Both the position numbers and the translations under genes were made by a program. Source: Pseudacidobacterium ailaaui (GTDB taxonomy: Bacteria; Acidobacteriota; Terriglobia; Terriglobales; Acidobacteriaceae). From it: a stretch of 64,000 bases of DNA. Numbering within the stretch: the first letter of the stretch is position 1; each line of letters opens with the position of its first letter. This document shows, piece after piece, positions 33,002 through 41,659 of the stretch. The stretch is taken from contig NZ_JIAL01000001.1 in NCBI RefSeq assembly GCF_000688455.1, positions 899,001 to 963,000 of the forward strand, written 5' to 3'. Below the pieces are notes generated by a model. The model was not told the DNA's origin. It did no database searches and was given only the letters and a program-made list of their open reading frames with translations.

Positions 33002-35836
33002 ATGTCAAAAGAAATTTGCATCTCCAGCACGCCGCATGAGACGCGGCTTGCGATTTTAGAAAACGACCAGCTCGCCGAGATTTATTACGAGCGGGAAAAT
33101 GAATACACCCTGGCCGGTTCCATCTACAAAGGCCGCGTCACCCGGGTCCTGCCCGGAATGCAGTCGGCCTTCGTGGACATTGGACTCGAACGCGATGCCT
33201 TCCTCTATGTAACCGACTTTCTCGAAGAGCAGGAAGATTCAGCGGACTTTGAGCGCATCAGCGTCCCACCCGCCCCGAAGGCAGAGAAAGCAGAGGAGCA
33301 CGAAGAACAGCCATCCGCCGCGGAAGAACCGTCTGAGCAGGCCCCGGAAGGCACACGCCGCTGGCGTGGACGCCGTGGTCGCCGCGGCCGTGACACTCGC
33401 ACCGCGCAACAGGCGCAGGAAGAGAACGGACATCGTCCCGAAACGCCGGAGGCAGTAGTAGAAGAAAGTCCTGCCGCGGAACCAGCAACGGTCCCCGAGC
33501 AGGGCCTTCCAGCGCACCTTCCCATCCTGCTTCCCGGCGAATCTCTTTCAAAATATGGTGGCAGACCAGCATCCGAGCCGGAAAGTCCTGCTCTGTCCAG
33601 ACCGGTCTACACCACCTCCAAACCCTCTACTCTGGTAGAAGGCCCGATTGCATGGACAGGAGGAGATCTGCTTCCCGGTGAGTCGCGCGCCTGGCGTTCA
33701 GTCCGCTCCGAACAGGCAGCAGTCGACGGAGAAGCCGCAGCGGCCGTGGTCCCTGATCTGCCGGAAGTCCAGCCGGAGGAGGCCTCCGAGGCCTTTCCTG
33801 AGGCTGCCTCTCCTGAGGCATCGCCCACATCCCAAAGCGACGAAGACCAAAGCGCGACTGCAGAAGCACCGGTACCCGTCGAGGCCCCTGTCGCAGTCCA
33901 TGAAGCTGCGGCTCTAGAGCCGGAAGCGCCACTGGAAACCGTCGAAGAGGTCCAGGAGTACGAGCCAGAAAACGCCCAAGCTTCACACCGCGTTGACATT
34001 ACCTCTTCTCTTGAGTTCCGCGTCCCCGCCGCCGAGGAAAATGGACCCGCTGCTTCTTCCCTAGAGCCTGAGGAAGCCGCCGAAGTCAGCGAGGCTGTTG
34101 CCCCTCTGCAGGAACCTGCCGAAACCGCCGCCCAGCCGGCCTTTGAAGTGGAATATCAGGAAGAAGAGCAGCCGGCCCCAGCCGAGGAAATCCTCGAACA
34201 GGACGGTCAGCCGGCACACGAGTTCGCCCCGGGACCCGGCACCCTTGAAGAAGAAGTCATTGAAGAAGACGAATACGACTTTGAACCGCTGGCGGCCCAT
34301 GCCGATGAGCAGGACATCGAGGACCTCGAAGAAGAGGTGCTCGACCATGAGATAAACGGCGCAGACCTTGGCGCCATGGTCCGCGACCTGCACATCAATC
34401 AGCGCGTCCATTTTGGTCCGGAAGGCGCCTTGGTGGAAGAGGTCGATGAAGATCTTCCCTCGGAAACGGCGGAATCCGAAGCCGAGATGGAAGATGTTGA
34501 AGAGGCCGAAGAAGAAGTTGAGGAACAGCAGCAGGGACCTGACCAGGTCCAGCGCGAGCGCCGCCGCACCCGTGGACGCCATGGCCGCCGTCGCCACGGA
34601 GGAGTCCGCCGCGCCACGGCACAGGTGACCGACATGCCGGCCATTACCGAGCTGCTGAAGCCGGGGCAGGAGATCCTGGTCCAGATCGCAAAAGAGCCCA
34701 TCGCCAAGAAGGGCGCACGCATTACCAGCCACATTGCTCTGCCGGGACGCTTTCTGGTCTTCATGCCGACCGTCAACCATGTTGGCGTCTCACGCAAAAT
34801 CTCATCAGATGAGGAACGCTACCGCCTGAAGCGCATTCTCATCAGCGAAAAGGGCGCGGCTTCCGGCGGATTCATCGTCCGCACGGCTGCCGAAGGCGCC
34901 AGCGAAGAGGAGCTGCGCGCGGACCTGCGCTTCCTCATCAACCTGTGGAACGACATTAAGCACCGCTCGGACGAGGCCAAGGCCCCGGCCCTGATCTATC
35001 ACGACCTGAATCTGGTTGAGCGCGTGCTGCGCGACCAGGTCAGCGAGAGCTTCTCCACGATCTGGGTGGACAGCGAAGCAGAGTACGAGCGCGTGGTGCG
35101 CTTCCTGAACCGCTTCCAGCCCTCACTGGTCCGGCGCGTCAAGCTCTATACCAAGGAGACCCCGCTCTTTGAGCAGTTCGGTATTCAGGACGAAATCTCC
35201 AAGGCCCTCAAATCCAAGGTATGGCTGAAGTCTGGCGGTTCGATTGTCATCAACCAGACCGAGGCCCTGGTGGCCATTGACATCAACACCGGCAAATACG
35301 TGGGCAAGACGGCGCGGCTGGAAGACACCATCCTCAAGACGAACCTGGATGCCATTCCGGAGATCGTCCGTCAGATCCGTCTGCGCGACCTGGGCGGCAT
35401 TATCGTCATTGACTTCATTGACATGGACGAACGCAAGAACCGGCAGAAGGTCATGCAGGCGCTCGAAGAAGAGCTGAAGAATGACCGCGCTCCTTCCAAG
35501 GTGCTGCAATTCAATGACTTCGGACTGGTTGCCATCACGCGCAAGCGGGTAAAGCAGTCCCTGGAGCGTACCCTGAGCGTTCCCTGCTATATCTGCTCCG
35601 GCACAGGCATGGTGAAGAGCCCGGTGACCGTCTGCAATGAAATCTACATTGAGATGCGCAAGATGCAGAAGCACCTGGACCGCAATGATGTGCTGCTGCG
35701 CGTACATCCGGAAGTGGTCAAATCACTCAAAGCCAACAATGCGCGCTGGCTGAACGAAATGGAAGAGATGACGGGCAAGACCATCATCGTCAAGAGCGAT
35801 CCGACCATCCATCCGGAACAGTTCGACATTCACTGA
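33002..35836 (+). CDS. rng: Ribonuclease E/G family endoribonuclease with large low-complexity insert in the S1 domain
   Basis: The protein has 944 residues. Residues 1-80 are the first half of the S1 RNA-binding domain (AGSIYKGRVTRVLPGMQSAF, VDIGLERDAFLYV). Residues about 85-543 are an acidic Glu/Ala/Pro-rich insert bounded by Arg-rich patches (RRWRGRRGRRGRD near 118 and RERRRTRGRHGRRRHGGVRR near 518-537). S1 then resumes (LLKPGQEILVQIAKEPIAKK). The catalytic DNase I-like domain has the magnesium ligands Asp760 (VAIDINTG) and Asp804 (IVIDFIDMD), and the zinc-link cysteines 862 and 865. The enzyme cleaves mRNA and rRNA precursors. It ends without the C-terminal scaffold of E. coli RNase E. 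A strong terminator follows. Confidence 0.93.
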   Translation: MSKEICISSTPHETRLAILENDQLAEIYYERENEYTLAGSIYKGRVTRVLPGMQSAFVDIGLERDAFLYVTDFLEEQEDSADFERISVPPAPKAEKAEEHEEQPSAAEEPSEQAPEGTRRWRGRRGRRGRDTRTAQQAQEENGHRPETPEAVVEESPAAEPATVPEQGLPAHLPILLPGESLSKYGGRPASEPESPALSRPVYTTSKPSTLVEGPIAWTGGDLLPGESRAWRSVRSEQAAVDGEAAAAVVPDLPEVQPEEASEAFPEAASPEASPTSQSDEDQSATAEAPVPVEAPVAVHEAAALEPEAPLETVEEVQEYEPENAQASHRVDITSSLEFRVPAAEENGPAASSLEPEEAAEVSEAVAPLQEPAETAAQPAFEVEYQEEEQPAPAEEILEQDGQPAHEFAPGPGTLEEEVIEEDEYDFEPLAAHADEQDIEDLEEEVLDHEINGADLGAMVRDLHINQRVHFGPEGALVEEVDEDLPSETAESEAEMEDVEEAEEEVEEQQQGPDQVQRERRRTRGRHGRRRHGGVRRATAQVTDMPAITELLKPGQEILVQIAKEPIAKKGARITSHIALPGRFLVFMPTVNHVGVSRKISSDEERYRLKRILISEKGAASGGFIVRTAAEGASEEELRADLRFLINLWNDIKHRSDEAKAPALIYHDLNLVERVLRDQVSESFSTIWVDSEAEYERVVRFLNRFQPSLVRRVKLYTKETPLFEQFGIQDEISKALKSKVWLKSGGSIVINQTEALVAIDINTGKYVGKTARLEDTILKTNLDAIPEIVRQIRLRDLGGIIVIDFIDMDERKNRQKVMQALEEELKNDRAPSKVLQFNDFGLVAITRKRVKQSLERTLSVPCYICSGTGMVKSPVTVCNEIYIEMRKMQKHLDRNDVLLRVHPEVVKSLKANNARWLNEMEEMTGKTIIVKSDPTIHPEQFDIH

Positions 35837-35855
35837 CCCGCGGTCAGTCCCGGAC

Positions 35856-35890
35856 GCAAAAAGGCCCTGCATTTCGCAGGGCCTTTTTGC
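35856..35890. terminator. Strong bidirectional rho-independent terminator
   Basis: A perfect 15-bp inverted repeat (GCAAAAAGGCCCTGC / GCAGGGCCTTTTTGC) with loop ATTTC has A-runs and T-runs on both sides. It serves the RNase E/G gene on the plus strand and the histone-like gene on the minus strand. Confidence 0.92.
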
Positions 35891-35912
35891 TTGCCTTGAT
35901 GCAGCAGACGAC

Positions 35913-36497
35913 TTATTTTGCTGCTTTCTTTGTTGCCTTCTTGACTGCTTTCTTTGCGGGGGCTTTCTTGGCTGCCGCCTTCTTTGCAGGGGCCTTTTTC
36001 GCCGCCGCCTTCTTTGCAGGGGCCTTCTTGACCGCTGCCTTCTTTGCTGCTTTCTTTACTGCCAAATTAGTTTTACCTCGTTTGCTTGATTTTTTACTGC
36101 CGGCGCTCTTCTTTTTGGCCGCAGACTTCGCAGCCTTGCCGCCGCCACGAGCGCTGGACTTGGCGGCAGATTTCTTTACGGCCTTGCGGGAGGCCGGAAG
36201 CTTTTTCGCAGCCTTTTTGGCTGGCGCTTTCTTCGCTGTTTTCTTTGCAGCCTTGCGGGCTGCTTTTTTCGCAGGCGCTTTGGGCGCAGCCTCAATCTTT
36301 TCTTCGGCGACGGAAGAAGGTACTTGAGCCGACGGCCTCTCTTCCTCCTCATCTTCCAGATCATCGTCGTCCGAAGAGATCGAGATACTTACTTCCTCTT
36401 CTTCGTCATGGTCAAAACCATCATCCACTTCTTCGGATTCATGGTGGCTGTCAAACTCGCTATCGTCCTGCGCGAAAAGTTTGCGGTCATCCTGCAT
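35913..36497 (-). CDS. Histone H1-like lysine/alanine-rich protein with acidic N-terminus
   Basis: This 194-residue protein has two opposite halves. Residues 1-70 are very acidic (EEEEVSISISSDDDDLEDEE). Residues about 72-194 are Lys/Ala/Pro-rich, with SPKK-like and AKKAAK repeats, including three near-identical KKAPAKKAAA units close to the end. The basic half resembles bacterial histone H1-like proteins and AlgP, which bind DNA without strong sequence preference. The acidic half could neutralise or regulate the basic half, which is inference. A promoter lies at 36578-36608 and GGAGG precedes the start; a shared terminator ends it. Confidence 0.87.
   Translation of the reverse strand: MQDDRKLFAQDDSEFDSHHESEEVDDGFDHDEEEEVSISISSDDDDLEDEEEERPSAQVPSSVAEEKIEAAPKAPAKKAARKAAKKTAKKAPAKKAAKKLPASRKAVKKSAAKSSARGGGKAAKSAAKKKSAGSKKSSKRGKTNLAVKKAAKKAAVKKAPAKKAAAKKAPAKKAAAKKAPAKKAVKKATKKAAK
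35940..36033 (-). repeat. Tandem 30-base coding repeats in the histone-like gene
   Basis: Three near-identical 30-base units encode KKAPAKKAAA or close variants. They are imperfect at the DNA level in a few positions and lie in the C-terminal part of the gene. Such repeats are prone to copy-number change. Confidence 0.75.
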
Positions 36498-36577
36498 AAA
36501 ATGTCCTCCGGCTGCGGCACCTGATTTCAGTTTGAATCACAGAGGGCGCGCAAAGTATCCGCTTTCCCTGTGCGCGG

Positions 36578-36608
36578 ATTATAGCAACAGGATGCAATGC
36601 ATTTCCAA
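36578..36608 (-). promoter_or_regulatory. Promoter of the histone-like gene
   Basis: On the minus strand, TTGGAA (36608-36603) and a perfect TATAAT (36583-36578) are separated by 19 bases. Transcription would begin about 70 bases before the ATG at 36497. The -10 box is perfect; the -35 is a 4-of-6 match with long spacing. Confidence 0.6.
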
Positions 36609-36631
36609 TGAAAGCAAGTATTTCTTGCACT

Positions 36632-38347
36632 CTACCGCCCTGCTTTCGACCGGTGTGACGCGGTTGCCTTTGTCTGTGCATGCACCTGCTTTGCGCCCGC
36701 TGTTGTGTGGTGAGATGCGCTCTGGACACTTCGCGCCGTCTTTTTGCGCCGTGAGCGCGACGATGCAGAGATGCGCGCAGGTTCGGCCACATAAAGACGG
36801 CGCCCTGGAGCAAGCGTGCTTGTCTTCAGATGGTTCCAGCGACGCAACTGGTCCACAGTAACGCCAAAGCGGTCTGCAACCGTCACCAGCGTATCTCCGC
36901 GCTGCGTTTTGTACATGCTGTTGTGAAGCGAGGATGGTGCGGCGGCCGGAGCGACAGGAATGACCAGCGAATCAACTCCGCTCAGGTCACCGTCTGTGCC
37001 CAGCTGGTTCACAAATGCGATTTCTGAAGCGGACACGTGATACTGTCTGGCCACCGCATCAAGCGTCTCACCGGAAGCCAGTACATGGAACCGCCAATAC
37101 CGCCGCTTGTCCTCAGGAATCTCCGCAATGCGCTTCTCAAATAAATCCTTCGTCCCCGGAGGAAGATGCAGATCATATGGCTCATCCGGAGGGGTACTCA
37201 TGCGCAGAAGGCTTGGGTTGAGCGCAATGATCTCCTGCAGGGGAGCATTCACCACGTCAGCGACAAGACGCAGGTCCACAGCATAGTTGGTCGTGACCGT
37301 ATCATCCACCAGAGGAGGGTCAGGGGCCAGATCGGTCAGCCCATATTGTTTTGGGTTTTTTGCCATGATGGTCACGGCAAGAATGATCGGCACGTAGTTC
37401 TTGGTCTCAGCCGGAAGGTTGTTGCGACGGTAGAGCTCCCAGAAATCGGCATAGCCCGTTCGTTCCACGGCGCGCTGGATATTTCCCGCTCCCCAATCGT
37501 AGGCGGCCATGGCCAGATACCAGTCGCCAAGCTGGTCATAGAGCTGCTTGATCCAGCGAGCATAGGCGCGCGTGGCCTTCTCCGGATCAAAGCGCTCGTC
37601 GTACCATCCGGTGCGCGAAAGCCCATAGGGCCCGTAAGGCATAAACTGCCACATGCCGCCGGCCCCCGAACGCGGATTGACGGCCTGCGGACGGAACCCG
37701 GACTCGGCCACCGCCTGATAGATCAGGTCCTGGGGCACACCCTCCTCTTTGAGGATCTTCTGGATCATCTCCCGGTAGCGGCCTGCGCGAGTGAGCGCAC
37801 CCACAATGGTGTTGTGGCCTTTTGCAGTGTTGCTGAAAAAGTTGATGTAGCTGGCAACATAGTCATTGATGACCAGAGGCAGGTCAGACTGCGTGGTCTT
37901 CAACTCGGCTTCTGCCTGCGCGCGCACCTTTGGATCTACCGGAAAGGTCACATCATTGGCCACATCCACGGGAGCGTCTCCCTGGTGTTGCACGCCCTGC
38001 GGTCCGTTTTCGCGCAAGGCATCCATCTCCAGCGTATTGATGGCGTCCACGATGTGGTCAAATTCTTCGCTGATGACCGGATCGTTCTTAATATCAATGC
38101 CGCTGCGCAGAATCAGATCTACAGCGTAGTCAAAGTTGGAGCGGGCCGCGGCAAGCTGCCCATTGCGGTAATTGCTTAACCCCGCCTGATAGGCCTTCTC
38201 CACGCTGTCAATCAGCGTCTGGTCACGCTGTGAGATGGCCGGCAGCGAAGGCTGCGCTTTCTGCGCAGAAACACTCTGCTGCGCGAACGCGCCGCCGCTC
38301 AGAATGGCCGCGAGGAGCGCGGCAGATGAAGACCTGAAAACAACCAT
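36632..38347 (-). CDS. MltD-like membrane-bound lytic transglycosylase with two LysM domains
   Basis: This 571-residue secreted protein has a signal peptide (VVFRSSSAALLAAILSGGAF). A helical N-terminal region of about 150 residues precedes the goose-type lysozyme/SLT domain, with the catalytic Glu215 in YQAVAESGFRP and the SGAGGMWQFMPYGPYGLSRT and AMAAYDWGAGNIQRAVERTG segments. Two LysM modules follow (about 419-465 and 479-520), ending in a basic Ser/Lys/His-rich tail. The enzyme cleaves peptidoglycan glycan strands to anhydromuropeptides; the LysMs bind peptidoglycan. It is upstream of the histone-like gene on the same strand and downstream of the ADOP gene, with its own promoter not identified. 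Confidence 0.92.
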   Translation of the reverse strand: MVVFRSSSAALLAAILSGGAFAQQSVSAQKAQPSLPAISQRDQTLIDSVEKAYQAGLSNYRNGQLAAARSNFDYAVDLILRSGIDIKNDPVISEEFDHIVDAINTLEMDALRENGPQGVQHQGDAPVDVANDVTFPVDPKVRAQAEAELKTTQSDLPLVINDYVASYINFFSNTAKGHNTIVGALTRAGRYREMIQKILKEEGVPQDLIYQAVAESGFRPQAVNPRSGAGGMWQFMPYGPYGLSRTGWYDERFDPEKATRAYARWIKQLYDQLGDWYLAMAAYDWGAGNIQRAVERTGYADFWELYRRNNLPAETKNYVPIILAVTIMAKNPKQYGLTDLAPDPPLVDDTVTTNYAVDLRLVADVVNAPLQEIIALNPSLLRMSTPPDEPYDLHLPPGTKDLFEKRIAEIPEDKRRYWRFHVLASGETLDAVARQYHVSASEIAFVNQLGTDGDLSGVDSLVIPVAPAAAPSSLHNSMYKTQRGDTLVTVADRFGVTVDQLRRWNHLKTSTLAPGRRLYVAEPARISASSRSRRKKTARSVQSASHHTTAGAKQVHAQTKATASHRSKAGR

Positions 38348-38399
38348 GCCGATGTACTGCTTTATTGTAGTGGCTGCTGACGGGACGCGTCACATTCTT

Positions 38400-41138
38400 C
38401 TACTCACTGCGGAGCGCTTCTACCGGGTTGACCGATGCGGCTCGATGAGCAGGCAGCACCGCCGCCAGCGTCAGCATCAGCGCCGTAAGGCCCAGGGCAG
38501 ATGCCAGCGCGACGGGATCAAACGCAGTGACCCCAAAGAGCTGGCTGCGAAAGAGCCTGGCCAGCGCAATGGTCGCAGGGAGCGCCACGGCAGCAGCCAG
38601 CACCGTGATCCAGCCCATTTCCCGGACCACCATGAAGACCACCGCCCGTCGCTGCGCACCAAGAGCAAGCCGTACGCCAATCTCGCGAGTACGACTCTGC
38701 GCAGCGTAGGCCAGCACTCCATAAAGCCCGACGGCAGCCAGCATCATGGCCAGCACAGCAAAACTGATGGCCAGAATGGAAAGCGCGCGCTCATTCGAAG
38801 CACTGATGTCCACCTGCATGTCCATCGTGCGCAGGTCGCTGACAACAAGCGTCGGGTCAAGGTCGTGGACCGCGCGCCGGATTGAGGACTCTATCGCTTC
38901 CGGTGACTGCATGCTGCGGACATAGATCTCCACACCGCCCGGATGCGGGTTCTGAAAATATGGGCGATAGATCGTAGGGTCAGGCACCTGCTGGCGAAGG
39001 TCCTGGTGCTTCACATCTCCCACGACGCCAATGATCACGGTATCGAACGTCGGATGTTCATCCAGTGCTCCGAGCATGTGTCCCAGGGCCTTTTGCGGAG
39101 TGCCGAAGAATTGCTTTGCAAAGGCAGCATTCACAATCGCAACTTTGGGCGCGTTGCCTGCATCAGCAGGCGTAAAATCGCGCCCCGCCAGCAAAGGCTG
39201 CCTGAGAGTGGCAAAATACCCGGGCGTGGTCCAGGGTGACTCGAAATCATCCGGCTCGTTTTCACCCCGCTTGTGACCTTCAATGACAAAGCCGTTCACG
39301 GCATTGTTCCCGGTAAGCTCCGGATCGGTGGTGGCAGCAGCCATTTCTGCGCCGGGAATACGGCGCACTGCTTCCAGTGCTGCGCGGACCAGCTGCGAGG
39401 TCTGCGCTTCACTGTATCCTGATTCGGTTGGGTCCAATCCGAAGGTCACCAGATGCTTCGTCTCAAAGCCAACATTCTGGTGCCGCAGATGGTTCAGCGT
39501 GCGCACGAAAAGCCCCGCCCCGCCCAGCAGCAGAACACTGAGAGCAATCTGAACGCCAACAGCAATTTTGCGGAAAAGCTGCGAGCCTTTGCTCGCCGTT
39601 CCTGTGCTCTGTCGCAGAGCGTTGGCCAGCTCGGGCCGCACAAAATGCATTACTGGAGCGATGCTGAAGAGCAAACTTACCGCCAGCCCAAGCGCAAGCG
39701 TAAACAGCAGCACGCGCGTGTCGATGGCAGACGAATAAGGCTCGGCGCCGGGATCGGAATGGGTCAGGATTCTCACCAGGACCCGGGAAATCATCGGAGA
39801 CAAGACCAGGCCGGCTGCCGCTCCAAGAAGCCCGAGCAGTCCGCCCTCCATCAGCAATTGCGCAGCAATCCGCCCGAATCCCGCGCCTAAAGCATAGCGC
39901 ATGGACATCTCCCTTGCGCGCGCCGTGGCCCGGAGCAGCAGAAGCATGGCAACATTCAACGCGCACATTGCCGTCAGCAGCCCGGCCATGCTCAACAAAA
40001 TCACAAGCGGCATTTCCAGCTCCTCACGGTTGGGCGAAAAGCCAGTCGAGTCGTCTTTTACGAAGAGATGAGACTTTTCAACGAACCTGTCCTTGAACGT
40101 CGGCGACGGCAAGGTCTTATAGAGCAATAGTTCCTGGGCGCGCAGGGAGCGCCATAGCGGAGCAAGTCCAGCTTCAGCCTGCGGAATGGTGACACCCGGC
40201 TTCAATCGCGCGACGATCGTAAGCCAGATGGAGAGACGATTGTCGAGTTGATGATTCGGCGCCATGGAGGGAATGGCTTCATCCACCATCGTCACAGGCA
40301 AAAACACTCCCGGGCGATACCCACCGATCGCGCTGTGAAAACTCTCCGGCGCCACGCCAACGATCACAAAGGGATGGCCGTTGACAAGCACCCTTTGGCC
40401 TACGACATCCCGCGATGCAGCAAAGCGCGTACGCCAGTAGTCATAGCTCAGGACGGCGACCGGGTTTGCGTCCTTCTGGGTCTCATCAGCGGAAGTAAAC
40501 AGCCTGCCGAGCGCAGGCTTCAGTCCCAGCACCTCAAAATAATTGCCGCTCACCAGCTCCGCGTCTTTGTCCTCGGCCTGGTCGTGCCAGGAAACTCCCA
40601 GGCTGGTCCGGACCGCGGACAGCACGCCGCTGAAAACCTGATTGTGGTCGCGCAGGTCTTTGTACATCGGGTAGGAAAAGTAATCTCCCAGGTCGCCGCC
40701 AAATACCGAAGCGGAACCTGAGAATGACCCCTTCCAGCTCAGCCGCACCAGCTCTTTCGGGTGCTCGACCGGAAGCATGCGCAGCAGCACCTGATCAAAC
40801 AGGCTGAAGATGGCCGATGTCGCCCCGATACCCAGCGCCAGCGTGAGCACAGCCGTAATGGTGAATCCTGGCATTTTTGCAAGCTGACGGACCCCATAGC
40901 GAAAATCGCGCCAGAGGCTTTCCATCCCGAGAGAAAGGTCCATAGCAATCACGCGCTCCTTCGTAGCGGTTGGGTTTCCAAAGCACAGCAGGGCCTCGCG
41001 CCGCGCCTCTTCGGCAGACATGCCTGCGGCCATGTTGTCTTCCGTGCGCATTTCAATGTGCGACTGAAGCTCGGCCTGCGTCTCACGCTCGAATCGCGAG
41101 CGGAAGAAAAGATTGATCATGCGGCGAAGCAGCGGCAT
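38400..41138 (-). CDS. ADOP-type ABC transporter permease (MacB/FtsX-like)
   Basis: The ATG at 41138 follows GAGGTG with four-base spacing and gives 912 residues; the GTG at 41144 is an alternative. An N-terminal prefix domain (RSRFERETQAELQSHIEMRT and MSAEEARREALLCFGN) precedes two copies of the MacB/FtsX unit, each with a periplasmic MacB-PCD-like part and a membrane FtsX part. The conserved FTITAVLTLALGIGATSAIF opens the first unit, and VLAYAAQSRTREIGVRLALG lies in the last. It belongs to the acidobacterial duplicated orphan permease family, whose ATPase is encoded elsewhere. It is directly downstream of padR, whose product probably controls it. Confidence 0.9.
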   Translation of the reverse strand: MPLLRRMINLFFRSRFERETQAELQSHIEMRTEDNMAAGMSAEEARREALLCFGNPTATKERVIAMDLSLGMESLWRDFRYGVRQLAKMPGFTITAVLTLALGIGATSAIFSLFDQVLLRMLPVEHPKELVRLSWKGSFSGSASVFGGDLGDYFSYPMYKDLRDHNQVFSGVLSAVRTSLGVSWHDQAEDKDAELVSGNYFEVLGLKPALGRLFTSADETQKDANPVAVLSYDYWRTRFAASRDVVGQRVLVNGHPFVIVGVAPESFHSAIGGYRPGVFLPVTMVDEAIPSMAPNHQLDNRLSIWLTIVARLKPGVTIPQAEAGLAPLWRSLRAQELLLYKTLPSPTFKDRFVEKSHLFVKDDSTGFSPNREELEMPLVILLSMAGLLTAMCALNVAMLLLLRATARAREMSMRYALGAGFGRIAAQLLMEGGLLGLLGAAAGLVLSPMISRVLVRILTHSDPGAEPYSSAIDTRVLLFTLALGLAVSLLFSIAPVMHFVRPELANALRQSTGTASKGSQLFRKIAVGVQIALSVLLLGGAGLFVRTLNHLRHQNVGFETKHLVTFGLDPTESGYSEAQTSQLVRAALEAVRRIPGAEMAAATTDPELTGNNAVNGFVIEGHKRGENEPDDFESPWTTPGYFATLRQPLLAGRDFTPADAGNAPKVAIVNAAFAKQFFGTPQKALGHMLGALDEHPTFDTVIIGVVGDVKHQDLRQQVPDPTIYRPYFQNPHPGGVEIYVRSMQSPEAIESSIRRAVHDLDPTLVVSDLRTMDMQVDISASNERALSILAISFAVLAMMLAAVGLYGVLAYAAQSRTREIGVRLALGAQRRAVVFMVVREMGWITVLAAAVALPATIALARLFRSQLFGVTAFDPVALASALGLTALMLTLAAVLPAHRAASVNPVEALRSE

Positions 41139-41145
41139 CTTCACC

Positions 41146-41472
41146 TCACGCGTAGCGCAATACAGCGCGTACGCCCTTCACCAGTTGCTCAAAGCTTTTT
41201 TCTGCAGCATCCAACTGCTTCCGGCCCGCAGGAGTCAGGCGATAATATTTCGCCTTGCGGCCGGTTTCCGTAATCGCCCACTCGGAACGCAGCCACCCGT
41301 TCTGCTCCATGCGGTGCAGCGCCGGATACAGCGAGCCTTCTTCCACGTTGAGCAGCGCGTCTGAGGCCCGCTCGATGTGCAGCACGATGCCATATCCATG
41401 CAGCGGGCCTGCCTGAGACAGGGTCTTCAGCACCAGAAGATCCAGACTTCCCTGAAGATCGTGTTTCGCCAT
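41146..41472 (-). CDS. PadR-family transcriptional regulator
   Basis: This 108-residue winged-helix protein shows the PadR signature: LQGSLDLLVLKTLSQAGPLH, GYGIVLHIERAS, then VEEGSLYPALHRMEQNGWLR and the wing WAITETGRKAKYYRLTPAGR, with a C-terminal dimerisation helix. PadR proteins are usually repressors that sense phenolics, drugs or envelope stress and often autoregulate. Its stop lies inside the ribosome site of the ADOP gene, so the two are one operon. The upstream region holds a -35/-10 pair overlapped by nested inverted repeats. Confidence 0.93.
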   Translation of the reverse strand: MAKHDLQGSLDLLVLKTLSQAGPLHGYGIVLHIERASDALLNVEEGSLYPALHRMEQNGWLRSEWAITETGRKAKYYRLTPAGRKQLDAAEKSFEQLVKGVRAVLRYA

Positions 41473-41477
41473 TCCTG

Positions 41478-41533
41478 ATACCTATCTTTCTTGGTATGCA
41501 AGGAGCATACGCCTAGATATATAGGTATGTCAA
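41478..41533 (-). promoter_or_regulatory. padR promoter with nested inverted repeats, probable operator
   Basis: On the minus strand, TTGACA (41533-41528) and TATGCT (41509-41504) are spaced 18 bases. ATACCTAT (41478-41485) and ATAGGTAT (41521-41528) form an outer dyad, and GTATGC (41494-41499) with GCATAC (41505-41510) an inner dyad with almost the same centre. They cover the -10 box and spacer, so PadR autorepression is likely. Confidence 0.6.
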
Positions 41534-41659
41534 TCAATAGAAACATTCGCCGCAAGCATGCTTTTATGGTCCTGTTACAGAAAATTCAACAGGCATTCAT
41601 CACCGTCCTATATTTCTGTTGGCTGCCCTTCCCCTTCAGGAGCGGCAAGAGGAAAACCC

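Noticed and set aside
35940-36033. CRISPR-like array
   Set aside because: The 30-base repeats are in-frame coding repeats of a lysine/alanine protein without spacers.
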